Below, piece by piece: positions 30,936 to 39,770 of a DNA stretch of 64,000 bases. The stretch is from an uncultured Candidatus Saccharibacteria bacterium (lineage in GTDB: Bacteria; Patescibacteriota; Saccharimonadia; Saccharimonadales; Saccharimonadaceae), in the NCBI GenBank assembly GCA_946222005.1, contig CAMIHP010000001.1:62001-126000 (forward strand), read 5' to 3'. A program made the translations under genes and the position numbers. The first letter of the stretch is position 1. The number at the start of each line of letters is the position of its first letter. Under the pieces are notes generated by a model. It worked only from the letters and a program-made list of their open reading frames with translations, searched no databases and had not been told where the DNA came from.

Positions 30936-32642
30936 CTATTCCTTTTTACGCTGCTTCTTGGCAGCTTTTTGGGCTTGTTTGGCGGCTTTGGCGCGATCGC
31001 GCGAGCCGGTAGTGGCCTTGACGGTTACGTCAAATTTGTCGAGATAGCGACCAAACGCCAGGTGTGTCTGCGCATTAAAGGCACCAATCGCACTAAAGCA
31101 GATGGATGTGACGGGCATAAGAATCCACTGCGCCACCATAGCAAAGCTGCGCCGACGCTTGTAGCGCTCGGGGCGGGGTGGCAGCATCTTGAGCATCAAG
31201 AAGACGGTGATGAAGATACCGATCATCGCAAAGCGCTGCAAATTGCTAATTACCTCGGGCAGTATGTGCACCGCATAGCTGCGTGATGATTCTTGGTTAA
31301 TCAACAGCGGCACCCACCCACCAAAGGTCACCAAAAAGGCCATCACTGCCAGCGTAACGTGCCCATCAAGTAAGCGCATGAAGCGGGCAAACACTTCAGC
31401 AAACGGCACATTGCGCCGCCGCGTAAAGGTGCGTATTGCCACATATGGGATGTCCGACGCACCGTAGCTCCAACGCCGGAGCTGCTTAAACTGCGCTACC
31501 ACTGTCCCCCAGAAGGTGTTGTCCATCACGGCATCTTGGTAGATCGGCACATGGATGGGCAAAACACTGTAGTCTCCCGCAAAGTAGAAGTAGCTGCGCC
31601 AGTACTGATGGCCATCTTCTACAATGCTGCGCGTGCTCCAGAAGTTCATCTCCACCAGCGCGTCCATTGGCTGTGAATGAGAGGCAAAGTTACGCAGTGT
31701 GTGGGGGCGCATGCTGCTGATGATCGTCCAGAAGGAGTTACCCGTCGCAATCACCCGCATCGGTGCTGGCGCGTCCCAGATATTGCCAAAGTATAGTGCA
31801 ATCGGCTGGTACGACAGACGCTTGCGCTCGGGATGGACGATATATTCATACGCCACATAGTCGAAGTATGATGGATACGGGCGGTTGTCGCTGTCGAGCG
31901 TGGTGATCATCACATCACTGTAGGCAATCCCCTGCTCGCCACAATAGCGCTGGAGCTGCTTACCAGCATAAGTGATGTTACCACCCTTACCAATCACCTC
32001 ATCAGGCATGTCCTTAGGGTGCATGATAGTCTGGAAGGTGAAGAATACATCGCCATACTCTTGTTGAAGGCGAGCGGCTGTGCGGGCAATATCCACCCCA
32101 CCACGCTCCTCGTAGGCAAGGACAAGGATGATCTGCTTATTGTTGTATGTCGTATTCTTGACCGACTCGATGGTAGGCTGCAAGACATCATACGACTCAT
32201 TGTACGCCGCTACAATCACTGCTTGGTAGAGTTGCGATGGTCGCGGGAAGCTCGCTGGGTCGGCCGCCATAAGGCGGAGATTCTCGCGATGCTCTTGGGC
32301 ATGAAACTCACGCTGATGCCTCTTCGGTAGTGGCTGCTGCTGAATGGCAGCATAGCTCGCTACTGGGTCTTCGAGCTGCTCCAGACGCTGCCGCCAATTG
32401 ACTATCTGCGCCTTCTCCAGCTGGTGGTGGCCTGTCAGTGTACGGTAGGCAATGCCAATCGAGCGGACAATCACACTCATCACCAAGACGAGAAGGTAGA
32501 TAGACGCCCACAGTGGATTGATCAAAGACAAAATGATAAACAAAATCAGCATCCCATAGCTCAAGAATGCTGGGAGAATTTCAAATAATCGGTAGAGGAG
32601 AGTGCGCTTGCCCATGGGCAGCTCAAGATCGTTGTGGTTCAT
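30936..32642 (-). CDS. membrane-bound family 2 glycosyltransferase
   Basis: 568 aa. Two membrane helices at the N-terminus (about 20-60), then a GT-A domain: QAVIVAAYNESYDVLQPTIES, the metal-binding LDSDNRPYP, a second acidic region with VEDGHQYWR, and QFKQLRRWSYG, the QxxRW-type acceptor motif of processive transferases, followed by three to four C-terminal helices and a Lys/Ala-rich tail (KAAKQAQKAAKKQRKK). This layout is that of synthases making or exporting surface polysaccharide. The sugar is not deducible. Co-transcribed with the upstream small membrane-protein gene (adjacent) and tRNA-Thr. Confidence 0.85.
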   Translation of the reverse strand: MNHNDLELPMGKRTLLYRLFEILPAFLSYGMLILFIILSLINPLWASIYLLVLVMSVIVRSIGIAYRTLTGHHQLEKAQIVNWRQRLEQLEDPVASYAAIQQQPLPKRHQREFHAQEHRENLRLMAADPASFPRPSQLYQAVIVAAYNESYDVLQPTIESVKNTTYNNKQIILVLAYEERGGVDIARTAARLQQEYGDVFFTFQTIMHPKDMPDEVIGKGGNITYAGKQLQRYCGEQGIAYSDVMITTLDSDNRPYPSYFDYVAYEYIVHPERKRLSYQPIALYFGNIWDAPAPMRVIATGNSFWTIISSMRPHTLRNFASHSQPMDALVEMNFWSTRSIVEDGHQYWRSYFYFAGDYSVLPIHVPIYQDAVMDNTFWGTVVAQFKQLRRWSYGASDIPYVAIRTFTRRRNVPFAEVFARFMRLLDGHVTLAVMAFLVTFGGWVPLLINQESSRSYAVHILPEVISNLQRFAMIGIFITVFLMLKMLPPRPERYKRRRSFAMVAQWILMPVTSICFSAIGAFNAQTHLAFGRYLDKFDVTVKATTGSRDRAKAAKQAQKAAKKQRKKE

Positions 32643-33029
32643 TTATCGATACGCCAGGTGCATTACTGCTAATCCATACGAGGCAGCAACCAGCAGCACC
32701 AATACTGCTGCCGCCCCTACAAAAAGCGCTGTCTGGCGGCGCTGCAGGCTATACAGCTTAACCATCAGGCCAATGTGCACCACCATTACCAGCGCACCAA
32801 ACAACACAAAACTGAGCAAATAATACCAATAACTCTTATAAAAATGCGCCTCGCCAAAGGCGGTGTAGCGCACATAAACCTGCACATCGCGCACCTGCAG
32901 CGTGAAGCCCATCACCAGCATATAGATGATACCCGCGACAAATACACCAACCAGCGCCGCAAAGAATGGCCGATCGGCCGCGATCGTGCGGAGAGGAGTG
33001 CGCAAAAAATCCTTCTTCTCTTTGGTCAT
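32643..33029 (-). CDS. small membrane protein between tRNA-Thr and glycosyltransferase
   Basis: 128 aa from the ATG at 33029, three predicted helices (about 24-45, 72-92, 103-123) and a basic N-terminus (MTKEKKDFLRTPLR). Not recognised. Its ATG lies only 7 nt (TTTGTTT) after the encoded CCA of tRNA-Thr, so the two are on one transcript, and 3' cleavage of the tRNA would leave an mRNA with a 7-nt leader and no SD. The stop directly abuts the glycosyltransferase ATG, so it may be an accessory subunit of that enzyme. Confidence 0.7.
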   Translation of the reverse strand: MTKEKKDFLRTPLRTIAADRPFFAALVGVFVAGIIYMLVMGFTLQVRDVQVYVRYTAFGEAHFYKSYWYYLLSFVLFGALVMVVHIGLMVKLYSLQRRQTALFVGAAAVLVLLVAASYGLAVMHLAYR

Positions 33030-33036
33030 AAACAAA

Positions 33037-33112
33037 TGGAGCCGCTGACCGGACTCGAACCGGTGACCTACGCTTTACGAAAGCGCCGCTCTACCAACTG
33101 AGCTACAGCGGC
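33037..33112 (-). tRNA. tRNA-Thr(CGU)
   Basis: Minus-strand cloverleaf with acceptor GCCGCTG/CAGCGGC, D arm GCTC/GAGC, anticodon arm GCGCT/AGCGT around loop TTCGTAA (anticodon CGU), T loop TTCGAGT. Discriminator is U (end TCCA), which matches the A in the T-box bulge of thrS. TATAAT (33121-33126) lies upstream. Confidence 0.95.
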
Positions 33113-33279
33113 ATCACCGCTATATTATACTAGAGGCAAGGCGAAAATGGAAGGTGGCGGGCGTGATAGCCTGCAGAGGAGCAACCTTGCTGCAGCGTGA
33201 GATAAGACTCAGGTTCTGCGATTCCTCTACAAACCTCTTGCGATTTTTGGTAATTGCTGCTACTATTGATATAGCCTAT

Positions 33280-33357
33280 GCGCTCGTAGTGAAGATGGCC
33301 TATCACGTCTCCCTGTCACGGAGAAGATCGCCGGTTCGAATCCGGTCGAGCGCGCCA
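33280..33357 (+). tRNA. tRNA-Asp(GUC)
   Basis: Cloverleaf with acceptor GCGCTCG/CGAGCGC, D arm GTGA/TCAC, anticodon arm TCTCC/GGAGA with loop CTGTCAC (anticodon GUC), T loop TTCGAAT; discriminator G and encoded CCA. Its terminator is at 33368-33405. Confidence 0.95.
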
Positions 33358-33367
33358 GTATTGGATA

Positions 33368-33405
33368 CGATATACCCTCTTGCAACAGGTCAAGAGGGTG
33401 TTTTA
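33368..33405 (+). terminator. terminator after tRNA-Asp
   Basis: ACCCTCTTG-caacaggt-CAAGAGGGT followed by GTTTTATA. Confidence 0.75.
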
Positions 33406-33590
33406 TATAATGCGAAAATGGTCGTCTTTTGTCTATAGCCCATCACTATGCAAACTAAGGCTATCTCTGATGTGATGGCCAAGTGGATCATGCATACAGT
33501 CAATTCCTTCTCAGCGGTCTCGTTGTCGATACAACCAACTCTCCACAAGCACTGCCATTGCCGTTTGCACACTATCCTACCTTTCTTACT

Positions 33591-33647
33591 AAAAAACTCC
33601 TAGCGGCGCTCGTTCCCCTATGACGGGAGCACTTGCTAGGAGTTAGT
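33591..33647 (-). terminator. terminator of ndk
   Basis: On the minus strand AACTCCTAGC ... GCTAGGAGTT with an inner TCCCG/GGGGA helix, followed by TTTTAG. It lies about 40 nt after the ndk stop. Confidence 0.75.
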
Positions 33648-33684
33648 GGCTTTATCAAAGCATAGATGCGCAAGAAATCAACGC

Positions 33685-34215
33685 TTAGCGCGTAAACTTC
33701 TCGTGCAATGCATGGTATTCGTAGATTTCGTCATCTGAGAACCAGTGGTTGATCTCTTGCTCGGCTTCCTCGGGGTTGCCCGAAGCATGGATGAGGTTGG
33801 GCACACCCTTGTCTTCGTCGTTGGCATAGCCAAAGCTCATGTGCGAGTAGTCGCCGCGGATCGTCCCCATCTCGGCAGCCATTGGCTCGGTGGGGCCCAC
33901 CAGCTTGCGCACCAGCTTGACAGCCTCTACTCCCTCAAACACCATGGCAATAACTGGCCCTTGCATCATGAAGTCCAGCGTCACCCCAAAGGCGTGCTTG
34001 CCACGGCGCGACACCATTTTGCCAATCTCCTCGTAGTGGCGGTAGTAATGATCACGCGTTGGAGCGATCATCTTAACGGCCACAATCTTGAGGCCCACTC
34101 GCTCAAAACGGGTCAAAATCTCGCCCACAATCCCCCGCTGCACAGCATCTGGCTTGAAGACGACCAAGGTCTTTTGCACATTGTTGTTGTTGGGCACCGC
34201 TGTTGTTTCGCTCAT
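33685..34215 (-). CDS. ndk: nucleoside diphosphate kinase
   Basis: 176 aa from the ATG at 34215, with a TATAAT box (34244-34249) and AAGGAG upstream. Ndk moves phosphate from NTPs to NDPs through a phosphohistidine. Signatures: TLVVFKPDAVQRGIVGEIL (N-terminus), YRHY, GPVIAMVFEG, and NLIHASG with the catalytic His. The sequence is about 25 residues longer than the classical enzyme, with a short extra N-terminus and an insertion ahead of the His motif. Monocistronic, divergent from the Nudix gene. Confidence 0.95.
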   Translation of the reverse strand: MSETTAVPNNNNVQKTLVVFKPDAVQRGIVGEILTRFERVGLKIVAVKMIAPTRDHYYRHYEEIGKMVSRRGKHAFGVTLDFMMQGPVIAMVFEGVEAVKLVRKLVGPTEPMAAEMGTIRGDYSHMSFGYANDEDKGVPNLIHASGNPEEAEQEINHWFSDDEIYEYHALHEKFTR

Positions 34216-34315
34216 AAAGCTCCTTATCGTTAGGTTTGCTTGTATTATAGCGTATTGTGAGTAATCGCAAAACAGCTGATGGAGCGTGCATCTCATTGTG
34301 TGTTACGATACTACT

Positions 34316-34711
34316 ATGCGAACACTCTTCCCTGTCTCCACTAAGGCTGCCATCTACAGCAAGGATGCCTCTCATATTCTTGTCATTTATATTAATAAGA
34401 ACAAGAGCTGGGGCTTGCCTGGTGGGCATATCGAAGCAGGCGAGACACCAGATCAAGCAATCGAGCGCGAACTTATGGAAGAGTGCGGCCTTACCATACC
34501 ACACCTCCAGCGCAGAGACTTCTTCCTCCATAGCAAGGGCAAGATTATCCTTGCCTATACAGGAGTCGCTCCCTCGCACACACTGCAATCAACTCAGCAC
34601 AACTGCGAAGGTATCCCAACGTGGGTGACCCGTGCCGAGTTTGCTACTCTCACTATTGAACCACACTACAAAGAGCTTGTCCTTGCTGCCTGGCCCTCTA
34701 CCAACACCTGA
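34316..34711 (+). CDS. Nudix hydrolase
   Basis: 131 aa from the ATG at 34316. The complete Nudix box is present from GHIEAGETPDQ through ERELMEECGL, fitting GX5EX7REUXEEXGU, so it should be an active pyrophosphatase acting on a nucleoside diphosphate linked to another group. The substrate is not predictable; damaged-nucleotide cleaning or NTP/sugar-nucleotide turnover are options. TACGAT lies 6 nt before the ATG (leaderless); an in-frame GTG at 34286 precedes the promoter and is rejected. Confidence 0.85.
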   Translation: MRTLFPVSTKAAIYSKDASHILVIYINKNKSWGLPGGHIEAGETPDQAIERELMEECGLTIPHLQRRDFFLHSKGKIILAYTGVAPSHTLQSTQHNCEGIPTWVTRAEFATLTIEPHYKELVLAAWPSTNT

Positions 34712-34753
34712 TCCGCTATACCACCCCGCCTCCATTGTGGTATACTATGGCAA

Positions 34754-35695
34754 ATGGCACAGCACTATTATATGCAAGATTTGATCATTGACTTCATCGA
34801 ATATATGGAGGTGGAGCGCGGCCGATCATCCAAAACAGCAGAGAACTACAAGCACTACCTCGAGCGCTTCGTTGAGTTTGCTGGTGCTGAGTTGACGGTC
34901 GATCAGATCACGCCCGAGTTGGTGCGGCGCTACCGCCTCTGGCTCAACCGCTACCAAAGCGTCTATGGCGAGGAGCTCGGCATGCTTACCCAGAGTTACC
35001 ACCTCATCGCGCTGCGCGGCTTTCTCAACTACCTCTCTAAGCGCGACATCACCAGCCTCTCGCCCAGCAAGATCGAGCTCCCCAAGACACACAAACGACA
35101 AGTCACGTTCCTCCATTATGACGAAGTAGAGCGGATGATTGATGCCGTACCAAGCGATGGCAAAGAAGCCAATTTGCGCGACAAAGCCATCATCGAGCTG
35201 CTCTTCTCCAGTGGTCTGCGCGTCTCGGAGCTTGTCAATCTCAATCGCGACCATATCAACCTCAAGCGCCGCGAGTTTATGGTGCGTGGTAAGGGCCAAA
35301 AAGACCGTCCGGTCTTCGTCAGTAGCCGTGCCGCCGAGCAGATCGAGACCTACCTCAGCGCCCGGCATGATTCGCTCGACCCGCTTTTCATCAGCTATAG
35401 TCGCAACCACGGTGCCACAAACACCAGTGGCGACTTCCGCCGCCTCACGACGCGCAGTGTGCAATCGATGATTGGCAAATATGCCCGCCTCGCTGGCATC
35501 ACTAAGCACGTCAGCCCCCACACTATGCGCCACAGCTTCGCGACCGACCTATTAATGAACGGTGCCGACTTACGCAGTGTCCAGAGCATGCTCGGCCACA
35601 GTAACATCAGCACCACACAGGTCTACACCCACGTCACCGACCAACACCTGCGCGACATCTTCGAGCAGTTTCATAGCGGGAGAAAACAGGGGTAG
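34754..35695 (+). CDS. xerD: XerC/XerD-type tyrosine recombinase
   Basis: 313 aa. Two-domain Xer: an N-terminal SAM-like DNA-binding domain (1-100) and a catalytic domain with all active residues: Arg156 in SGLRVSEL, Lys180 in VRGKGQKDRP, His256 and Arg259 in SPHTMRHSFA, His282 in LGHSNI, and nucleophile Tyr291 in TTQVYTHV. The length and lack of integrase extensions fit chromosome-dimer resolution rather than a phage integrase. TATACT (34741-34746) is 7 nt before the ATG, so the mRNA is leaderless. No dif-like site was identified nearby. Whether XerC, XerD or a single XerH-like enzyme cannot be decided. Confidence 0.88.
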   Translation: MAQHYYMQDLIIDFIEYMEVERGRSSKTAENYKHYLERFVEFAGAELTVDQITPELVRRYRLWLNRYQSVYGEELGMLTQSYHLIALRGFLNYLSKRDITSLSPSKIELPKTHKRQVTFLHYDEVERMIDAVPSDGKEANLRDKAIIELLFSSGLRVSELVNLNRDHINLKRREFMVRGKGQKDRPVFVSSRAAEQIETYLSARHDSLDPLFISYSRNHGATNTSGDFRRLTTRSVQSMIGKYARLAGITKHVSPHTMRHSFATDLLMNGADLRSVQSMLGHSNISTTQVYTHVTDQHLRDIFEQFHSGRKQG

Positions 35696-35714
35696 GAACC
35701 CTAGAAAGGAAACT

Positions 35715-36332
35715 ATGAATAATATGTCATCACCAAGTAGCAACATCCAGCCTTCGCGAGCAACTGAGTACAAGGGCTCGGATGGTAGTGTAATCAGAAT
35801 GTTTGACCATAAAGAAGCGATGAGAGTAATCCTCGCTTGGGCGGACCATGACTGGCCGATGACCAGACAACAGGCATTCGAGCTGCGAGATTCATTGGGG
35901 TGGCGCCTTGGCCCTGAAGGCAGAGGATTTGTCAGCACAGTTCAAGTTGGTAGCGAGCGAGATGGATCCATTCTCTTCGATCACAGAATGGAGTATTTTA
36001 GCTCTATAACGATACCATTAACAACTAAGATTCCTAGCAAATTGGAGAAAGAACTTGCACATAAGCTTGATGGCCTATATTCTGCGTGCGTGAAGTCTAT
36101 GCAATCAAAATTTGGTAGAGGTAAGGACGATTCGGACGATACAATATTACACCATTATTGGTACCTTCCTTCAAAGGTATATGTCTCCATAGGTAGGTTC
36201 ATTGACAAGACAGTTTATGATAATACAGACATCCGTTATAACGTAAGCGTCACAATAGAGTCTCCAGCAATGAAGGATATAACCGACGCAGAAAACGCCT
36301 ACTTCGAGTACTTTGGGCCAGATGCGCCATAA
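35715..36332 (+). CDS. hypothetical soluble protein
   Basis: 205 aa from the ATG at 35715, with AAAGGA 4 nt upstream, 19 nt after the recombinase. Not recognised. It is soluble, with a polar Ser/Asn-rich start (MNNMSSPSSN), mixed alpha/beta composition and no membrane segment or signal peptide. Base composition is more AT-rich than the neighbours, and the style resembles the unknown proteins at 39771 and 53227 in the pilus region, although I see no alignable similarity. A hairpin terminator follows. Confidence 0.6.
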   Translation: MNNMSSPSSNIQPSRATEYKGSDGSVIRMFDHKEAMRVILAWADHDWPMTRQQAFELRDSLGWRLGPEGRGFVSTVQVGSERDGSILFDHRMEYFSSITIPLTTKIPSKLEKELAHKLDGLYSACVKSMQSKFGRGKDDSDDTILHHYWYLPSKVYVSIGRFIDKTVYDNTDIRYNVSVTIESPAMKDITDAENAYFEYFGPDAP

Positions 36333-36358
36333 ATAACATCCCCCTTCTTACACATAAA

Positions 36359-36396
36359 TATAGGTCGCTATTCTAAATAATAGCGACCTATCTATT
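36359..36396. terminator. bidirectional terminator
   Basis: ATAGGTCGCTATT-ctaaat-AATAGCGACCTAT followed by CTATTTTA; lies between convergent genes (35715 plus, pilX-like minus). Confidence 0.7.
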
Positions 36397-36410
36397 TTAG
36401 ATTCTCATTC

Positions 36411-37571
36411 CTACGGATTACACGACGTACCCAGTGGCCCTGCTTCATCGTTGGTGACATAGAAGTTTTTGCAGAGACTGCCAGTGATGTCGACGCCCTG
36501 CTCTGGGAAGGTGAAGCTACCGTTGGTATTGAAGCCGACATTGACGCGGCTTTTGATGCGGCGAAAGATGGTGTCTGCCCGGCCGGTGGAGTCGATTTCG
36601 GGCTGGACGGTGTCGAACTTCGTCACGCTGCTTGCCCGTTTGAGCGAGATCTTGACTGCTGAGGCTTTGTACAGGCTAGTCACGCGCAAGAACGCCACAC
36701 GCGAGCCCGCTGGCACGGACTCACCGCCGGCCATCTGGAGGACAGCTTGGCAGGCGTAGCCACCACCGGTGTAGCGCGCGTTGGAGCACGGTACGGCATT
36801 GACGGTCGTCTGAGCGCCACTATCGCTATTGGCGCGTAGGCCGGGGCGTTGGATGGTGAGTGGGTTGGCATTGTCGGTGATGATGCTGGGGCGCAAGAAA
36901 TTGGTCGACACCTGGGCGCTATCGAGCTCACTCAGGCTGACGCTTGTCTTGGTGGGCAAGACAGCCTGGGCCCGGATGAGGGCTGGCGCGTTGGGACTCC
37001 ACTGGTCTTTGCGCGGCAACGAGCGGAGGTCGCCAGAGGTTGGCGTCTCAATGGAGGCAACTTCGTTATCGCTGTTTTTCTTGCGCATCCACTCGATCTG
37101 CACGCTATCAAAGGCATCTGCGCCAACCAGTGGGATGACGGTGGACTCCCCTTCTGCAAGGTCGAGCTTGACGTCCTCAGTCTTGGCCTCGATCTTGACG
37201 CAGGTGTAGGCTTGGTTGAGCGTGCTGCTGCCGCTACTGGTCTTAATGGTCGTCTCACCACTAACGGACGACACCACACCGGCTGCCGCCACGGTGTTGC
37301 AACGCTGCTGCTCGATGGCACGATGGGCCCGCTCATTACCCTTGAGCGCCGCACGAATGACACGCTTGCCATCCTCTACTCCAGCGACCGCCGAGTCGTA
37401 GGCACTCTGCGAAAGGTCGTTGTTGCTGGCGCGCTGTTGCTCCTGTACCATCAGACGGATAAAGCTCACTGTTACTACCGTGATCAGTACTGTTGAAAAC
37501 ATCACCACAAAGAGCGACACCATACCGGCCTGCCGCTGCTTGTTGCTATGCTGTTGTATCCACCTCATCAT
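36411..37571 (-). CDS. PilX-like pilus assembly protein
   Basis: 386 aa. A hydrophobic helix near the N-terminus (GMVSLFVVMFSTVLITVVTVSFIRLM) followed by a long extracellular domain with four paired cysteines (QRCNT, YTCVK, VPCSN, YACQ) and a C-terminal Cys pair (SLCKNF, GTSCNP). Position as the last gene after three minor-pseudopilin genes and N-terminal pattern resemble PilX/GspK-type proteins, which help prime pilus assembly. The N-terminal helix lacks the canonical glycine-Phe-Glu cleavage signature. Part of the fimT-pilV-pilW-pilX-like cluster. Confidence 0.7.
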   Translation of the reverse strand: MMRWIQQHSNKQRQAGMVSLFVVMFSTVLITVVTVSFIRLMVQEQQRASNNDLSQSAYDSAVAGVEDGKRVIRAALKGNERAHRAIEQQRCNTVAAAGVVSSVSGETTIKTSSGSSTLNQAYTCVKIEAKTEDVKLDLAEGESTVIPLVGADAFDSVQIEWMRKKNSDNEVASIETPTSGDLRSLPRKDQWSPNAPALIRAQAVLPTKTSVSLSELDSAQVSTNFLRPSIITDNANPLTIQRPGLRANSDSGAQTTVNAVPCSNARYTGGGYACQAVLQMAGGESVPAGSRVAFLRVTSLYKASAVKISLKRASSVTKFDTVQPEIDSTGRADTIFRRIKSRVNVGFNTNGSFTFPEQGVDITGSLCKNFYVTNDEAGPLGTSCNP

Positions 37572-37572
37572 C

Positions 37573-38325
37573 CTACCCCTGTATCAATGTCTCAAAAATA
37601 TTAATGGCGCAGAAGTTGTAATTAGCACTGTCATTCGTGGGCGGCTTGCAGGTCTGGTTGGCAGTGTTGATCGTATCTTGCTGGTTCGTCCCAATGACGA
37701 AGCGGAGGCGGTAGATGGTGCGCGTGCCCTCGGTCGATTCGATAACGGGGTTGATCTGCAAATCGCGCAGCGCCAAATCCCCCTCACGTGAGCCCAGCAG
37801 CTCCGTTGCTTTGCTAAGAAATACATCGGTCGAGTACGTGCCACGAGCTGTTGGGTTGCAATACTGTGCACCAGCATCAGCCACACGGGCTAGGACAATC
37901 ATATCGCCGCGCACATCACCCTGGCGTGTGTCATTTTGGTAGCGAATGGCACTGCCTTGCTGTAGCTTGGCGGCTGGGCTCCACACATACGACATCGTAC
38001 CAAAGCACAGACGCCCCAGCCCACCACCTTTGTCTGGCGACACATAGCGGATCCCATCCGCTGAGGCCAAGGCATCACGTCGGAAGGAATCGGCTACATC
38101 GCGCCCTGCGAGGTTGATTGATTTGAGCGTCACCCCCTTTGTATACAGACCAATAATCTGCAGCGTGGAGGTCGTAATGGCAATGAGTAGCACCGAGAGG
38201 AAGCTCATCGCCAATAGCAGCTCGATGAGAGTGAAGCCCAGCTCTCTGCGCCGTGCGGCCTGCCGTGCTAGGTGCTGCCGCTGCTTCTCTCTTTGTGTTT
38301 TACCTTTGTTAGCGCGCCACATCAT
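37573..38325 (-). CDS. minor pseudopilin (PilW/GspJ-like)
   Basis: 250 aa. A basic leader of 30 residues ends in the prepilin cleavage site RRRELG|FTLIELLLAMSFL, with the conserved Glu at +5 of the mature protein, then a hydrophobic helix and a globular domain. Prepilin peptidase (pilD in this window) should process it. The longer leader is typical of PilW-like proteins. It overlaps the preceding pseudopilin gene by 17 nt and is followed by the PilX-like gene 2 nt on. Confidence 0.85.
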   Translation of the reverse strand: MMWRANKGKTQREKQRQHLARQAARRRELGFTLIELLLAMSFLSVLLIAITTSTLQIIGLYTKGVTLKSINLAGRDVADSFRRDALASADGIRYVSPDKGGGLGRLCFGTMSYVWSPAAKLQQGSAIRYQNDTRQGDVRGDMIVLARVADAGAQYCNPTARGTYSTDVFLSKATELLGSREGDLALRDLQINPVIESTEGTRTIYRLRFVIGTNQQDTINTANQTCKPPTNDSANYNFCAINIFETLIQG

Positions 38326-38911
38326 ACAACCTCGTTACGGTGCCAATCGTCATTGGCTTATCGCTCGCTACAGTCGGCCAGCAGGCAGAGACATACACAT
38401 CATAGGCGAGGTTGGCGTTGGCACCCTCCGCCTTGACAATCTGAACGAAGAGCCCCTGCGCCCGCGGATCATTGCCAAAGTCTACCTTACTGTAGGTTGT
38501 GGGTTCAGGTTGGTAGCTCGCATTGGTCGGCTCAAAGAGACGGATGACCTGCTTACCCGAGGCAGCATCGGCCCGCGGCGCAACAAAGAATGCGCCGCGC
38601 CCCCGCAATGTATCCGGCGAAAGGCGGCAGTTGCTCTCAGCTAGCTCGCTCAGTGTAATAGGCGTGGTCGTGCCTACCTTGCCTTTGATGGTCTCCCACA
38701 GCTGCTGGTTGACTGCCTGCTGAGCAGTCCGAATCAGCAACACCTGCGAGTCGATCTGCTGCCGCACCTGCGTTACCTCCAGAGAGCGCTGCGCTAGCGC
38801 CATACCTTGGTTCATAATCATAAATGCCCCCACAATCACCATACTAAAGAGCACGAAGGCAAACATCACCTCAATGATCGTATCACCCCGCTCGTGGCGA
38901 CGCTCTAGCAT
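38309..38911 (-). CDS. minor pseudopilin (PilV/GspI-like)
   Basis: 200 aa. Short leader MLERRHERG followed by DTIIEVMFAFVLFSMVI: the cleavage site G|D with Glu at +5, then a hydrophobic helix and a C-terminal domain with two cysteines (SNCRLS, SACWPT). The +1 residue is Asp rather than the usual Phe, which is unusual but seen in minor pilins. It overlaps the upstream fimT-like gene by 7 nt and the downstream gene by 17 nt. Confidence 0.82.
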   Translation of the reverse strand: MLERRHERGDTIIEVMFAFVLFSMVIVGAFMIMNQGMALAQRSLEVTQVRQQIDSQVLLIRTAQQAVNQQLWETIKGKVGTTTPITLSELAESNCRLSPDTLRGRGAFFVAPRADAASGKQVIRLFEPTNASYQPEPTTYSKVDFGNDPRAQGLFVQIVKAEGANANLAYDVYVSACWPTVASDKPMTIGTVTRLYDVAR

Positions 38912-39615
38912 TGGCCTATCCCTCCACCGATCAACTTCACACTGCTGGCCGAGCTGCCACCCCGGGCAATCACTGCCCCACTAATGCCAGTAAAGACCAA
39001 TCCATCGGGATCGATACAGAGGTTGGTGTCGCCTTTTTGGGCGTCATTATCAGGCGAGAGAACGGTCATAGGGTTGTCTGTGTTGCCGATGTAGGTCTTG
39101 ATGGCACCACTGGAGGGCGAGCGCACGATCAAATACGAGTGGCGTGCACCCTGCCGCAGCGCCGTCTCCCACGCTAGTTCGTAGGTAGTTGTCTGGCTGG
39201 CGGTGTCCGACAAAACAAGCCCAGAGCGAGTCAGCGCCTCATAATCCGTTGCTGCAGCTGAGCCATCGCGCGTGGCATAGATCGTCCGTGCGATGAGGCT
39301 TCGGCCATCACGGCCAGTGGTAATGAACCGCCCAATAATGGTGCACTCGCTCGTGCCAGGCACCTGCGGAGTAATACTCTGACTAATGCCGCTAGTGCTG
39401 CAGCCAAGGTTGCGGTCGTGATCGTTCTGGACATTCACCACCCGGTCATACTCCCCCTGGAAGAAACTCACCAGCGAATGGGTGGCATCGCGGTAGCGCT
39501 GGGCATTGACCGTCGCGCCCACACCCACCATAATCCCGGCTGCCATTGCCCCACTCACCGCCAAAAACAGCATCATCTCAATAATGGTGAACCCTGGCTT
39601 CACTGGCATACTCAT
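38905..39615 (-). CDS. minor pseudopilin (FimT/GspH-like)
   Basis: 236 aa starting at the ATG at 39615. Leader MSMPVKPG followed by FTIIEMMLFLAVSGAMAAG, with cleavage after Gly and Glu at +5. The globular part contains two or three cysteines and a C-terminal Cys (GGGIGQC). TATACT stands 9 nt before this ATG, so the leader is at most a few bases. First gene of the four-gene pseudopilin operon. Confidence 0.83.
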   Translation of the reverse strand: MSMPVKPGFTIIEMMLFLAVSGAMAAGIMVGVGATVNAQRYRDATHSLVSFFQGEYDRVVNVQNDHDRNLGCSTSGISQSITPQVPGTSECTIIGRFITTGRDGRSLIARTIYATRDGSAAATDYEALTRSGLVLSDTASQTTTYELAWETALRQGARHSYLIVRSPSSGAIKTYIGNTDNPMTVLSPDNDAQKGDTNLCIDPDGLVFTGISGAVIARGGSSASSVKLIGGGIGQC

Positions 39616-39710
39616 AACCTCTCTAGTATAGCACAAGCAGCATTAGCGGCACAGGGCGATGAGGCGATTCTGGGGAGAGATGATGCCCTGCAAAGCTCAG
39701 GCACAGAACG

Positions 39711-39741
39711 CAAAAAACCAGCCACTCATGGGCTGGTCTTT
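39711..39741 (-). terminator. terminator of the gene at 39771-40526
   Basis: On the minus strand GACCAGCC-catgagt-GGCTGGTT is followed by TTTTGC. Confidence 0.75.
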
Positions 39742-39770
39742 GCTTGGCTCACTTCGAAGGGTTTTATTGC

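Noticed and set aside
30554..31012. Plus-strand ORF of 152 codons
   Set aside because: Overlaps the 3' end of the glycosyltransferase gene antisense, no domain, no promoter or SD, low-complexity composition.
34754..35695. Tyrosine recombinase as a sign of an integrated element
   Set aside because: The protein is XerC/D-like in length and motifs, no attachment repeats flank it, and neighbours are housekeeping genes.
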